64,000 bases of DNA from CAWHPS01 sp963831235 (GTDB taxonomy: Bacteria; Fibrobacterota; OXYB2-FULL-49-7; JAEUSG01), in assembly GCA_963831235.1 (NCBI GenBank), contig CAWHPS010000027.1, positions 1-64,000 on the forward strand, written 5' to 3'. Below, piece by piece: positions 36,864 to 45,426 of this stretch. A program made the translations under genes and the position numbers. The notes under the pieces are model-generated. The model saw only the letters and a program-made list of their open reading frames with translations. It searched no databases and was not told the DNA's origin. The stretch's first letter is position 1, and every line of letters begins with the position of its first letter.

Positions 36864-38267
36864 ATGTTTTCCCTGATTCCACTACTGATTGCACTAAGTA
36901 CAACGTTGATTTTCTCTCAATATGCAACACCCTGGCTCAATCCGGCAACCTATATGCCGCAGGCAATGGACAGCATTGCAACTGATGCCATGAAAGCGGA
37001 ATATGATGATCGCTGTCATGGCAGGAAGACTTACACTGTTCGCCAAACTAAAAATGGTTCAGACCCCATAATAGACGGTATTCTCGAGGACAGTATCTGG
37101 CGTTTTGCTGATACGCTTCTTATTAATGCCTGGCAGGATGCAGGCACTCAGGCACTTGGAGAAAATCCGAGATTCCACGGTCCTCAGGATCTGCATGCAA
37201 TCTGGCGCTTTTGCTACAACCAGAATGCTCTATATGTTAGCTGTGAAACATACGATGACTTATGGGATGTTGATAGTCTTAACAGTTGGTATGCACAGGA
37301 TGGTGTTGAGCTGGCAATTGATCCAGGGGATTGGGGTTATTACCAAGGCTCCACTAATCCAACCGGTGGTTGGCCAAAGGATGATTTCCGCCGCTATTGG
37401 TCCAATAACGGCACACCCATTCCCTATCCAGGCGACGCTCAGAATTGCTTTATTCATTTATATAAACGTGCAAACACAGAACAATACTTGACAGGGTTAA
37501 TACGCGGCACACTTCTAACAAACCAGGATCAAGGTGACGAAGGAACTAATTTTACACTTGGCAATGATAACCTTTATGGTATTGAGTTCGCAGCACAAAA
37601 GCGTGGAACGGATTATTGGGGCCGCACTGTCTTTCAATACGAATTCAAGTTTCCCTTTTCAACGGATCTTTGGAAAGAATTAAAAGGTACATACAATCAA
37701 AATGGTATGCCTTCAGGAGGAACTATATTCAAAATGAATTTCTCCAATAATGATGATGATTTTCCAGGACCTGATGGAGACATCGGCAACTCGTCTTCTC
37801 TTACCCGCTCAAGGAATTTCAAGACCCAAGACGACCCGTTTGTGCAATATTCCGCTCATTGGTCAGACACACGATATATGATGACATTCAGATACGGTGG
37901 TGAGGCTATTGAAAACACCCCTCCCTGGCCATTTAACAATACTGGAATGGAAAAAACCGCAGCCGCAACAGATATAAAAATTATTGCAATTGACAATTAT
38001 CCAAACCCATTCAACCCTGCAACAGCCATCCGTTTTTCCGTGCCTTCTCAGCAGGTCAATGAACATTATACACTCAATATTTATGATATCAATGGACAAC
38101 TGGTTCGTATTCTTGAAAGTGGCTTGGTTGGTGATCGAGGCCTTATACGCAAGGTTGTCTGGGATGGCACGAATAATCTTGGTAAGACTGTTAGTGCAGG
38201 TATTTATTATTACAGACTGAATGTAGGAGCCAAAATCAAAAAAGGCAGCATGGTTTTTGTGAAGTGA
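36864..38267 (+). CDS. Secreted CBM9-like protein with sorting tail
   Basis: A 467-residue protein: signal peptide (FSLIPLLIALSTTLIFSQ), a CBM9-like carbohydrate-binding domain (about 50-345) starting with DPIIDGILEDSIWRFADTL and containing QDGVELAIDPGDW, and a C-terminal type IX-like sorting domain (about 375-467) with DNYPNPFNPATAIRF and GLIRKVVWDGTNNLGKTVSAGIYYYRL. CBM9 domains bind xylan or cellulose ends. No catalytic domain is visible. AGAGGAGG precedes the ATG. It is a paralogue of the 39103-41706 gene (long identical blocks, matching promoters). Confidence 0.75.
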   Translation: MFSLIPLLIALSTTLIFSQYATPWLNPATYMPQAMDSIATDAMKAEYDDRCHGRKTYTVRQTKNGSDPIIDGILEDSIWRFADTLLINAWQDAGTQALGENPRFHGPQDLHAIWRFCYNQNALYVSCETYDDLWDVDSLNSWYAQDGVELAIDPGDWGYYQGSTNPTGGWPKDDFRRYWSNNGTPIPYPGDAQNCFIHLYKRANTEQYLTGLIRGTLLTNQDQGDEGTNFTLGNDNLYGIEFAAQKRGTDYWGRTVFQYEFKFPFSTDLWKELKGTYNQNGMPSGGTIFKMNFSNNDDDFPGPDGDIGNSSSLTRSRNFKTQDDPFVQYSAHWSDTRYMMTFRYGGEAIENTPPWPFNNTGMEKTAAATDIKIIAIDNYPNPFNPATAIRFSVPSQQVNEHYTLNIYDINGQLVRILESGLVGDRGLIRKVVWDGTNNLGKTVSAGIYYYRLNVGAKIKKGSMVFVK

Positions 38268-38289
38268 TTTTTTCTCTTGCCCCGCATCC

Positions 38290-38321
38290 CCAAACATCTC
38301 CCGATTTCGGGAGATGTTTGG
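38290..38321. terminator. Perfect 15-bp hairpin after the first CBM9-type gene
   Basis: CCAAACATCTCCCGA and its reverse complement are separated by TT, 22 bases after the stop of the CBM9-type gene. There is no T-run, so it may protect the 3' end or terminate weakly. Confidence 0.6.
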
Positions 38322-38367
38322 TATAAATGGAAAATAATAAAAGTCATTTTAACTCCAGAGTCCCCTC

Positions 38368-38842
38368 AAATGCCGTTGGCATAAAGTTGACGGATGCTTA
38401 ATGGTTGAAGAGTTTGGGTTGTTTACGGGTTACCCACCCCTTCTTTCCCCTCCCTACGAGTAGGGAGGGGAACAAAACGTATCAACCCACTTCCTTACTT
38501 GTAGGGAAGGGGGGATTAATACTGTTGACTTAAAATTGACATGTGACATTTTAACGCTTTTCTGCCTTCCCTTAATTTGTCCGGCGGCACTGAGGCCGCC
38601 GGCTAATCATATTTTTGGTTCATTAATCACACCGAGCCAGAGACGGCTCGGTGGAAAAAAGGAAAACAATGGTAGCTAAATGCGAGGCCGTCTCTGGCCT
38701 CGCACAAAAACATAAATTTAATTGAATAGCCGGCGGCCTCAGTGCCGCCGGACAAAAATAGCAAAAAAGAAAGTTGAGTAAGCTATTTAGCATCAGTCAA
38801 CCTTAAGTCAATGGCATTGGAAAGGGGGATGGGTCACCCGTA
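38368..38842. repeat. Dense palindromic repeat region
   Basis: This holds several inverted repeats with no gene. A 30-base arm at 38369-38398 matches the reverse complement of 38789-38818 at about 25 positions. ACGGGTTACCCACCCC (38425-38440) matches the reverse complement near 38826-38842. Two CCCTCCCTA- and CTTCCTTAC-type hairpins lie at 38447-38470 and about 38489-38513. A central four-hairpin block lies at 38576-38756 (listed separately). The pattern looks like a mobile or BIME-like element with later insertions. Confidence 0.7.
38576..38756. repeat. Four-hairpin BIME-like block with perfect 30-bp ends
   Basis: The 30-base ends (38576-38605 and 38727-38756) are perfect reverse complements, and each is itself a hairpin with CCGGCGGC/GCCGCCGG stem and 6-base loop (ACTGAG or CTCAGT). 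Between them lie two further hairpins: ACCGAGCC-AGAGAC-GGCTCGGT (38631-38652) and TGCGAGGCC-GTCTCT-GGCCTCGCA (38681-38704), whose loops are also complementary to each other. The last hairpin type recurs at 41731-41760. Confidence 0.75.
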
Positions 38843-39025
38843 TTTCTAATACTCATAAAATCAATTTATCCATTGTCAAACTCAGCCATAAATCCGATCG
38901 CCAACTTTCCTTGCAATATGTTGCCAATTTTCCTGGCAATACTGCTAGTTACAAGACACTAAGCAGCAACTATTATTTTTCCTAACATCCGGTTTGTCTA
39001 TGCGTTGCAAGTTTTGTTTACATAT

Positions 39026-39041
39026 TGGTACAATACTTGCA
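39026..39041 (+). promoter_or_regulatory. Sigma-54 promoter of the second CBM9-type gene
   Basis: TGGTACAATACTTGCA matches the -24/-12 consensus, about 60 bp before ATG 39103, at the same distance as in the paralogous gene. An inverted pair TTGCCA/TGGCAA near 38925-38945 may be the activator site. Confidence 0.7.
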
Positions 39042-39102
39042 AAGTAAACTTTGCAATGATAGAAATGTCCTTAACCACAAAAAATTCAAAAGAGGAGGTC
39101 GT

Positions 39103-41706
39103 ATGTTTTATCTGATTCAATTGTTAATTGCACTTAGCGCATGTTTAATTTTTTCCCAATCCCAATCAGAAACACCCTGGCTCGATCCGGCAACCTATCC
39201 CAATGCAATGGACCTCATTGCCACACCAGGAATGGTAGACGAGTATTCAGGATACTGCCATGGTACAAAAACTTATACTGTTCGGCAAACCAAGGAAGGT
39301 TTGGATCCGGTAATCGATGGTGTCCTTGAGGATAATATCTGGTATGCTGCTGATACACTTATTATTAATTCATGGCAGGATGCTGGTACACAAGCATACG
39401 GAGACAACCCTAAATTCCGTGGACCACAGGATCTTCATGCAATATGGCGTTTTTGCTATAATAGGAATGCTTTATATCTAAGCTGTGAAGTACATGATGA
39501 TATCCTTGATGTTGACGGTCTTAAAGGATGGAATGCGCAGGACGGAGTTGAACTGGCAATTGATCCTTATGATTGGGGTGAATTTGCTAACGGTAACTGG
39601 TCAAAAAATATTTTTCGCCAATATTGGTCGAATAACGCAACAATCAATTCTTTTCCCTATGATGCCCAGAATTGCCTTATACATTTGTTTAAACGCGCCA
39701 ACACAGAGCAATATCTGGCTGGGTTTATACGCGGCACACTTCTCAACAATTACAACCGTGGCGATGAAGCAACAAATTTCCTTGCTGGTAGTTCAACCAG
39801 GATAGGCGGTTCAAATGTATATGGAATTGAGGCTGCTGCTCAGAAACGCGGGGTTGACGAGTGGGGTCGGACGGTTTTTCAATATGAATTCAAGTTTCCA
39901 TTTACAACAGATTTATGGAAAGAACTGAAAGCAACCGGTTTCTACGGTGAAGATAAAATGCCCATGGGAAGGTTCAAGATGAATCTTGCCAATAACGACG
40001 ATGATTATCCTGGTCTTGATGGGATTAACGGAAACACAAGCATGCTGATACGCTCAAGAAATTTCAAGGACGCTCTGAATGATCCATTTGTTATTAGAGA
40101 CACCCACTGGTCAGAAACAAATTATATGATGACATTCAAATACGGCGGTATACCTGGTGAAATCTGTCATCCTTGGCCGCGAAGCGATATAAATATGAAA
40201 GCGCATGGTCATTGGAGCATACTTTCAACCTGGGTTGATGCAGCCACAGAAACAATTCCTTATACATTCACTGATGGTGGCACGTGCATAATTGATAACC
40301 ATACCTATTATTATGATTCATTACCTGGAAATTCAAATAGCGGCGAAATAACAAATATCAAAGGCGGCCCAATATTCGGGACATATACTGTTTCAAGGCC
40401 CAATCCTAATTTTAATTTGAGCGATACACTTATACTTACTATGAACAATACGCCATATACTTTGTTAAGAAAAATCAATACAGGATTCGATCAATTGGAA
40501 AAACGCTGGGTGCAGGCACGCCGTGTTATTAAATATAATAACGAATGCTATTCTTCCGACACCACATGGGAGCCAATCGCAGGCGCAAAAGAATATCGTT
40601 TCTGCCCTCTTTCGAAAATTGATAAAGTCAGAATTGATGACCATCCGGAGTATCTGAACTGCACTGATTCTGTTAGAATTTATGACTATGCAAATGATTC
40701 GCTCATGCACTCATATTCTTATACAGCGACGCATGCAATTGTTGGACGAGATAGTATTGTTTTTTCAATAGAAATAAAAAAGATCATTCATGAGTCAAAT
40801 CCAACGTCTCCAAGAGATCCTTATAACCTGCTTATTACCTACAATAATCATGCAGTTGATACTCTTGTTGAAATTCAGCTTTACCCAACAATTGCGTTTA
40901 ATGCCACTAAAGCTGGTGATCAAGGAAAATTGTGGTTGTATCCTATAAATTCAGTTGACTCAATTTCCAAACTTCAGGTAACAAATAAATTTACCGGCTC
41001 TGTAGTTTTTTTCCCTGATATTGACGCTTCATCAGCAGCTACAAGGGTATTTGGGACCTTTTACAATGATGGAATGGTACTATTAACTGATAATTCAAGA
41101 AGCAACTTCTGGACAAAACTTTGTAAGAGCTGGATAACACTTGATACTAATTATCTTGTCATAAATAATTCCGACACAACAATCATTAAGAAGAATCCTG
41201 ATAGTATGATAGATATCAGTATAAGCCCCAAGATTCAGCTTGTTACAACTATTGTCCTGAATGCAAAACAAGGGGTAAATGATACATTTGTTGTAAAGAG
41301 CATTGACAGCGTCTTTTATTGGGATTTTAACTACCCTCTGCCTTCCGGCATGTATGGTGCAATAGACACAATGAAATGCACCGGCATTGAACAAGCCGCA
41401 GCCACGGATGATATAAAAGTCATCACAGTTGACAACTATCCCAATCCATTCAATCCTTCAACAACCCTCCGCTTCGCCATACCGTATCAGAAAGTTGATG
41501 AACGGTATGGGCTCAATATTTATAACATCAAAGGCCAGTTGGTACGAATCCTTGAAAAGGGTGTGATCGGTAACAGGGGTCTTATCCGCAAGGTTGTCTG
41601 GGATGGTACGGACAATCTCGGTATGACTGTTGGTGCTGGTATCTATTTTTACCGACTGAACGTAGGAACCAAAATCAAAAAAGGCAGCATGGTTTTTGTG
41701 AAATAA
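39103..41706 (+). CDS. Large secreted CBM9-like protein with an extra unknown module and sorting tail
   Basis: About 867 residues from ATG 39103 (AGAGGAGG at 39091). Signal peptide (FYLIQLLIALSACLIFSQ), then a CBM9-like domain nearly collinear with the first paralogue (DPVIDGVLEDNIWYAADTL; QDGVELAIDPYDW). This is followed by about 400 residues (roughly 370-770) absent from the paralogue, beta-rich, with no catalytic motif I recognise, and a type IX-like sorting tail (DNYPNPFNPSTTLRF). The extra part contains YTFTDGGTCIIDNHTYYYDS and repeated short strands, as in adhesin-like modules. It may bind the plant cell wall. Confidence 0.7.
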   Translation: MFYLIQLLIALSACLIFSQSQSETPWLDPATYPNAMDLIATPGMVDEYSGYCHGTKTYTVRQTKEGLDPVIDGVLEDNIWYAADTLIINSWQDAGTQAYGDNPKFRGPQDLHAIWRFCYNRNALYLSCEVHDDILDVDGLKGWNAQDGVELAIDPYDWGEFANGNWSKNIFRQYWSNNATINSFPYDAQNCLIHLFKRANTEQYLAGFIRGTLLNNYNRGDEATNFLAGSSTRIGGSNVYGIEAAAQKRGVDEWGRTVFQYEFKFPFTTDLWKELKATGFYGEDKMPMGRFKMNLANNDDDYPGLDGINGNTSMLIRSRNFKDALNDPFVIRDTHWSETNYMMTFKYGGIPGEICHPWPRSDINMKAHGHWSILSTWVDAATETIPYTFTDGGTCIIDNHTYYYDSLPGNSNSGEITNIKGGPIFGTYTVSRPNPNFNLSDTLILTMNNTPYTLLRKINTGFDQLEKRWVQARRVIKYNNECYSSDTTWEPIAGAKEYRFCPLSKIDKVRIDDHPEYLNCTDSVRIYDYANDSLMHSYSYTATHAIVGRDSIVFSIEIKKIIHESNPTSPRDPYNLLITYNNHAVDTLVEIQLYPTIAFNATKAGDQGKLWLYPINSVDSISKLQVTNKFTGSVVFFPDIDASSAATRVFGTFYNDGMVLLTDNSRSNFWTKLCKSWITLDTNYLVINNSDTTIIKKNPDSMIDISISPKIQLVTTIVLNAKQGVNDTFVVKSIDSVFYWDFNYPLPSGMYGAIDTMKCTGIEQAAATDDIKVITVDNYPNPFNPSTTLRFAIPYQKVDERYGLNIYNIKGQLVRILEKGVIGNRGLIRKVVWDGTDNLGMTVGAGIYFYRLNVGTKIKKGSMVFVK

Positions 41707-41730
41707 TAACAAGAATGATTTGATTTATTC

Positions 41731-41764
41731 AACTGCGAGGCCGTCTATGGCCTCGCAGTTTTTC
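41731..41764 (+). terminator. Intrinsic terminator after the second CBM9-type gene
   Basis: AACTGCGAGGCC (41731-41742) and GGCCTCGCAGTT (41749-41760) form a 12-bp stem with a GTCTAT loop, followed by TTTCTTTC. It is 25 bp past the stop. It is the same hairpin type as 38681-38704. Confidence 0.75.
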
Positions 41765-41981
41765 TTTCACCACGGACATCCGCCAATGCATCGATTATGT
41801 CTTTTCTTTTCATGCCGCTTCGCTTGTATTCCTTGCGTGCGGCTATCACAGCATCTTTGAAACGAAAACGTGCCTGTTCGTCAATAAGTTTCTTCGCCCG
41901 GCTGAACTCCTCTTGAGGCAGTTGATCTGTGAGGTCCGCGATCTTTTGGGCATTTAAATCTACAGTCAAATTCATTCTCAT
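41745..41981 (-). CDS. Small antitoxin-like protein of unknown function
   Basis: A 78-residue, strongly charged, helical protein (MNLTVDLNAQKIADLTDQL...EEFSRAKKLIDEQARFRFKDAVIAARKEYKRSGMKRKDIIDAL). The layout resembles small antitoxins of type II systems, but no toxin gene is adjacent. Its last codons and its TAG stop lie inside the terminator hairpin of the convergent CBM9-type gene, so the hairpin element seems to have replaced its original C-terminus. There is no clear Shine-Dalgarno. Confidence 0.45.
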   Translation of the reverse strand: MRMNLTVDLNAQKIADLTDQLPQEEFSRAKKLIDEQARFRFKDAVIAARKEYKRSGMKRKDIIDALADVRGERKTARP

Positions 41982-42233
41982 GGTATAGTAAATATACCCT
42001 TAATTAAGGTTCTTTTCCATAAAAATCTATGCTTATGAATGTAGTTTATCTTATTTGATGTTTGAAGCACTGCGATTCAGACAGTAAAAAACGCCATACC
42101 GGGGTAACAATACTCCCAAACACCCGTTTATCTCTGTAATCAGTCCCTGTCCAACGTAGTTTTCCATCTGACCATTAATCAAAAAGCGGATTATTTTTAA
42201 GGGATGTCATTTTATGCGATATTTTCTTGCTTG

Positions 42234-42267
42234 TCTGGTATGTATAATAGTATATTAGCATACCAGA
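42234..42267. promoter_or_regulatory. Inverted repeat over the start of the first IS gene
   Basis: TCTGGTATG (42234-42242) and CATACCAGA (42259-42267) form a 9-bp stem that reaches the ATG at 42267. It could fold in read-through transcripts and block translation, or act as an operator. Such protection against outside transcription is known in IS10 and IS50. Confidence 0.45.
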
Positions 42268-42755
42268 TGAAACCAGATGCAAGCCGCCTCAAGCAATTAA
42301 TTCGAGAATTCGAGGAATCCCGTTTGGCTTATGTGCAAGACATTTTGCAAGAGCAAGGACCTCTGCGCAGCGGCTCCTTGGTTACCATCCGGCGCAAGTG
42401 TGGCAAACCTAACTGCCGGTGCGCCACCGGTGAAGGACATTCCGCTACCTACTTGTCCACAAAGCAAAGCGGCAAAACCAGGATGGTTTATCTCTCCGCC
42501 ATTTGTTTAAAGACAGTAGCCCAGCAAGCCCGCAGCTACCGCCGTTTTAGTAAAAACCGGGCTACTTTGGTTAAACTAGCCCGGCAATCGTTGCAACACA
42601 TTGATCGCTTACAGGAAATGCTTCAAACCACGACATCCATTGTTAATAAGAAGAAAAGAACCGCTCGGTACAAACCGCAAAAAGCGGAAAGGAAGGGGCT
42701 GATATGGATTTGGTTGTATTCGAAGAAAACAAAACCATGGTCTTGCAAGCATTGA
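42267..42755 (+). CDS. DUF6788-family accessory protein of the IS
   Basis: A protein of about 162 residues from ATG 42267 (MKPDASRLKQLIREFEESR). Central motif SGSLVTIRRKCGKPNCRCATGEGHSATYLSTK holds a CGKPNCRC cysteine pattern typical of DUF6788 proteins found next to IS4-type transposases; it probably binds zinc and DNA. The C-terminal end is basic. It overlaps the transposase gene by 52 bp in another frame. The exact role in transposition is unknown. Confidence 0.8.
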   Translation: MKPDASRLKQLIREFEESRLAYVQDILQEQGPLRSGSLVTIRRKCGKPNCRCATGEGHSATYLSTKQSGKTRMVYLSAICLKTVAQQARSYRRFSKNRATLVKLARQSLQHIDRLQEMLQTTTSIVNKKKRTARYKPQKAERKGLIWIWLYSKKTKPWSCKH

Positions 42756-44386
42756 AAGAGGGAGAGTTTGATTATATTGAGGCGGCCAACGAGGCTTTCG
42801 AGACCGATTTTTTCAAGCACATTGGAGCCAAAAAGATTCTTGAGCAGGCCGCGCAGACTTATCCAACGCCCCGAAAGAAGGAAGAGGTTCCCCTGTGGCT
42901 CTATATTGCCAGCGAGTTGACGATGCGGTTACATGGCGTACACAGTTTTCATGGCTACCCCATGGTGGTGCGGACAGGGGGCATGCTCAATGCCTTTTTT
43001 CCAAAGAATGCCCAGCCTGTAGTCCATCCGGACACCAAAGATATCACACTGGCCTGCGAGGGGTTCAATAATAAGAATGAATATGATCGCGAGACACCCT
43101 GTGATCAGGATTTTCTTCGCAAGCTTGCCAAAGGTACCAGTGCGGAAGCATTGACACAGTGGTTTAACAACGATATTGCTCGTATTTTACGCTCACAGCG
43201 TGCCTTTGACAAGGAAGGTATTTTCATCGGAGACGCCTCCTACCTGTTTGTCCCGGACAATCCCAATTATGAAGGTTCCAAACTTTTGCTTTTTGATGAA
43301 AACAACCACCCTGTCAAACAGGAAGACTTCCATAAAATGTCTGACGAGCGCAAGGCGCGTTGTCAGTGGAAACGGTGCTATAAAATGGTCACACTGATGC
43401 ATACTAATGCAAAGATGGAATATTTTCTTCTCGTGGGCGTCAGGGTGGTCTCTGGTGAAGAGCATGAATGCCCATTATTCTACGAACTTTTAAGGGAATT
43501 TATCAAAGCCGTAGGAAAAGGCGTTGTGAAAGAATTGATTCTTGATCGTGGCTTCCTTGATGGGGAGGAAATCTCACGAAACAAGAAGGAGTATGCTATC
43601 GACACACTCATTCCGGTACGCAAAAATATGGACGTATATACCGACGCAATGCCGTTATTCGAACGACCCGATGTCAAGTGGGTTGTTTGCGAGGAACCAA
43701 AGGAAGAAAAGAGATCGCCACGTCCGATACGGTTGAAGCCCATGGTTATAAGAAAGAGGGAACAAAAAAGACAGGAAACCTTGGAAAAGAATAAAGCAGA
43801 ACAACCGGCTCCACCGCCCGATACCGTCATTGTAAAGAAAGAGGCTGCGGCTATCGGCAACTTTACCAGTTGGTCCACCTGCACCGTGCCATTGACTGTC
43901 ATCGCCAATAAGGAGCATTATGCTGATGGACACGAAAATACATGGTTACTGATCAGTACAAAGCAGATAAACGATCCTCCCGTGGCTGGGCGAAGATATC
44001 ATTTGCGTACATCAATTGAAGAAAGATACCGGCAGCTAAAGTGCTTCAGCGATTTGGCAAGTTTTACTTCCCGCAATCTGTCACTTGTTGTCAATCAAAT
44101 CGTCTTTACATTCCTGGCCTACAACCTGCTTCAACTGTATCTTTTCCGTATAGGACGGGAGGAGTTCAACGCAAAAACACCTTTAAGCATAAGACGGGAA
44201 CTGTTGCCAGCGGCTAATCACTTCATTATCTTCAAAGAAAATTATTTTGGACTGTTTGCTCCTCTGGAGTTGATGCAACTGCTGACCATCGGGATAAAGG
44301 AAGAAGCGCGAAAGAAAATCGGCGAAAAGTGTCGTCGTCTGCGCCGTGAACTACCTGAACTGATGGGTAGTCCACGCCCGACATGA
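42704..44386 (+). CDS. DDE transposase (IS4/IS1634-like)
   Basis: A 560-residue transposase. The catalytic core shows Asp residues in FIGDASYLFV and ELILDRGFLDGEEI, and the acidic residue in the HLRTSIEERYRQLKCFSDLASFTSRNL signature (Y-R-E-K type of the IS4 superfamily). It contains a lysine/glutamate- and proline-rich insert (about 340-380). The full length and absence of stops suggest an active enzyme. The 8-bp target duplication helps to place the family. Confidence 0.88.
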   Translation: MDLVVFEENKTMVLQALKEGEFDYIEAANEAFETDFFKHIGAKKILEQAAQTYPTPRKKEEVPLWLYIASELTMRLHGVHSFHGYPMVVRTGGMLNAFFPKNAQPVVHPDTKDITLACEGFNNKNEYDRETPCDQDFLRKLAKGTSAEALTQWFNNDIARILRSQRAFDKEGIFIGDASYLFVPDNPNYEGSKLLLFDENNHPVKQEDFHKMSDERKARCQWKRCYKMVTLMHTNAKMEYFLLVGVRVVSGEEHECPLFYELLREFIKAVGKGVVKELILDRGFLDGEEISRNKKEYAIDTLIPVRKNMDVYTDAMPLFERPDVKWVVCEEPKEEKRSPRPIRLKPMVIRKREQKRQETLEKNKAEQPAPPPDTVIVKKEAAAIGNFTSWSTCTVPLTVIANKEHYADGHENTWLLISTKQINDPPVAGRRYHLRTSIEERYRQLKCFSDLASFTSRNLSLVVNQIVFTFLAYNLLQLYLFRIGREEFNAKTPLSIRRELLPAANHFIIFKENYFGLFAPLELMQLLTIGIKEEARKKIGEKCRRLRRELPELMGSPRPT

Positions 44387-44693
44387 TTCAGCGGCAAATG
44401 AGAAACACCGCACGTCTATTCAATAATTCGTTCCAGAGAATCCGCACTTTGTTGCAGTGGGATTTTATTCCTGGCTGGTAAGATCGTTTGTAGCTTCAGA
44501 TGTATTGACATATCCTGACTGGCCAATTTGTTCATGACTCGCTTATTGTGGAACCTCAGCTAACCAATTTTTTGCCAGTTAATGCAACCTATATTATCCG
44601 CACAAGGCAAAAACCTCTCCCCACTGTCTGAATCGCAATTGAAGCAGTATAAGTTTGACTGACTTTCCATTATAATCTTATCTTTTACCCACT

Positions 44694-45426
44694 ATGCAAA
44701 GTCAAACAGGTTCAATTATATATCTATTCGTCAAGACCGGCCCTTTTGCAAGGCTCATTCTTTTTCTGACAACGGTTTTCTCCGTCATGGCCCTTGCCGT
44801 CATAATCCAAAAGGTGCGAATGTATCGAAGGGAGCGGGCAAAAAACAAAGCCTTCCTGTATCAGTTCAATAATGCCGAGAAACTTCAGGACATTCAGCTA
44901 AACAACGATGCATCAATGTCAGGAGTACTGGAAAACATTTGTCGCACCGGTATAAGCGAATTCAACCGCCTGCTTGAATCAATACTCTCCTATCCAAAAG
45001 ATACAATGAGCAGCATATTTATCGAAAGCCAGTTTTCCATAATTAAGGATCATATAGAAAAAACCGTTTCCGAAGAAGTATCAAAGATGGACCGCTACCT
45101 GGTTCGTTCTTGCAATAACAGGTTCAATATGCCCGCTCTTAGGGCTTCTTGGCACTGTTTGGGGCATAACACGCGCTTTCTCGGACATAGGCTCTATGGG
45201 TCAGGCAAGCCTTAACGTGGTTGCGCCAGGCATTGCCGAAGCCCTTATAACAACTATATGGGGCATAGCTGTGGCCATTCCTGGTGTAATTGGGTATAAT
45301 ATATTCGCAAATCGCAACAAAAACCTCGAAGACGATGCATATAATTTTTCAGCGCTTTTAACCAATAAAATCAAGATACACTTCTTTGATCTGATCTACA
45401 GGAAAACTCAGGACAAACAAAAATGA
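44694..45426 (+). CDS. tolQ: TolQ/ExbB-like proton channel, broken by one frameshift
   Basis: Two frames form a 243-residue TolQ: first frame with an N-terminal membrane helix (FARLILFLTTVFSVMALAVII) and a cytoplasmic loop; second frame with LAITGSICPLLGLLGTVWGITRAFSDIGSMGQASLNVVAPGIAEALITTIWGIAVAIPGVIGYN, the classical TolQ helices 2 and 3. They join near 45106-45111, where removing one T gives YLVRLAITGSICP. TolQ with TolR uses the proton gradient to drive TolA. The gene is needed for envelope integrity, so a real break would be harmful; an indel in the assembly is likely. It starts the tol-pal operon. Confidence 0.88.

Larger units (their letters stand above)
42070..44638 (+). mobile_element. 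Complete insertion sequence, IS4-like transposase plus DUF6788 gene
   Basis: The 2569-bp element is bounded by 16-bp inverted ends, left CTGCGATTCAGACAGT and right ACTGTCTGAATCGCAA (15 of 16 match). It is flanked by an 8-bp direct repeat TTGAAGCA (42062-42069 and 44639-44646), the target duplication. It holds two genes: a small DUF6788 protein and a DDE transposase. The intact ends, duplication and genes suggest recent insertion. The element stops 55 bp before tolQ. Confidence 0.92.

Noticed and set aside
38425..38842. CRISPR array
   Set aside because: The repeats are inverted and unequally spaced, with no regular direct repeat-spacer pattern and no cas genes.
44655..44676. Sigma-70 promoter for tolQ (TTGACT ... 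TATAAT)
   Set aside because: The spacing between the two boxes is only about 10 bp, too short for a standard promoter; TATAAT alone is weak evidence.
8257..45426. Programmed frameshifting as a general explanation for all split genes
   Set aside because: Only the enzyme I site has a canonical slippery heptamer. The other five need +1 corrections at varied sites, which fits indels better.
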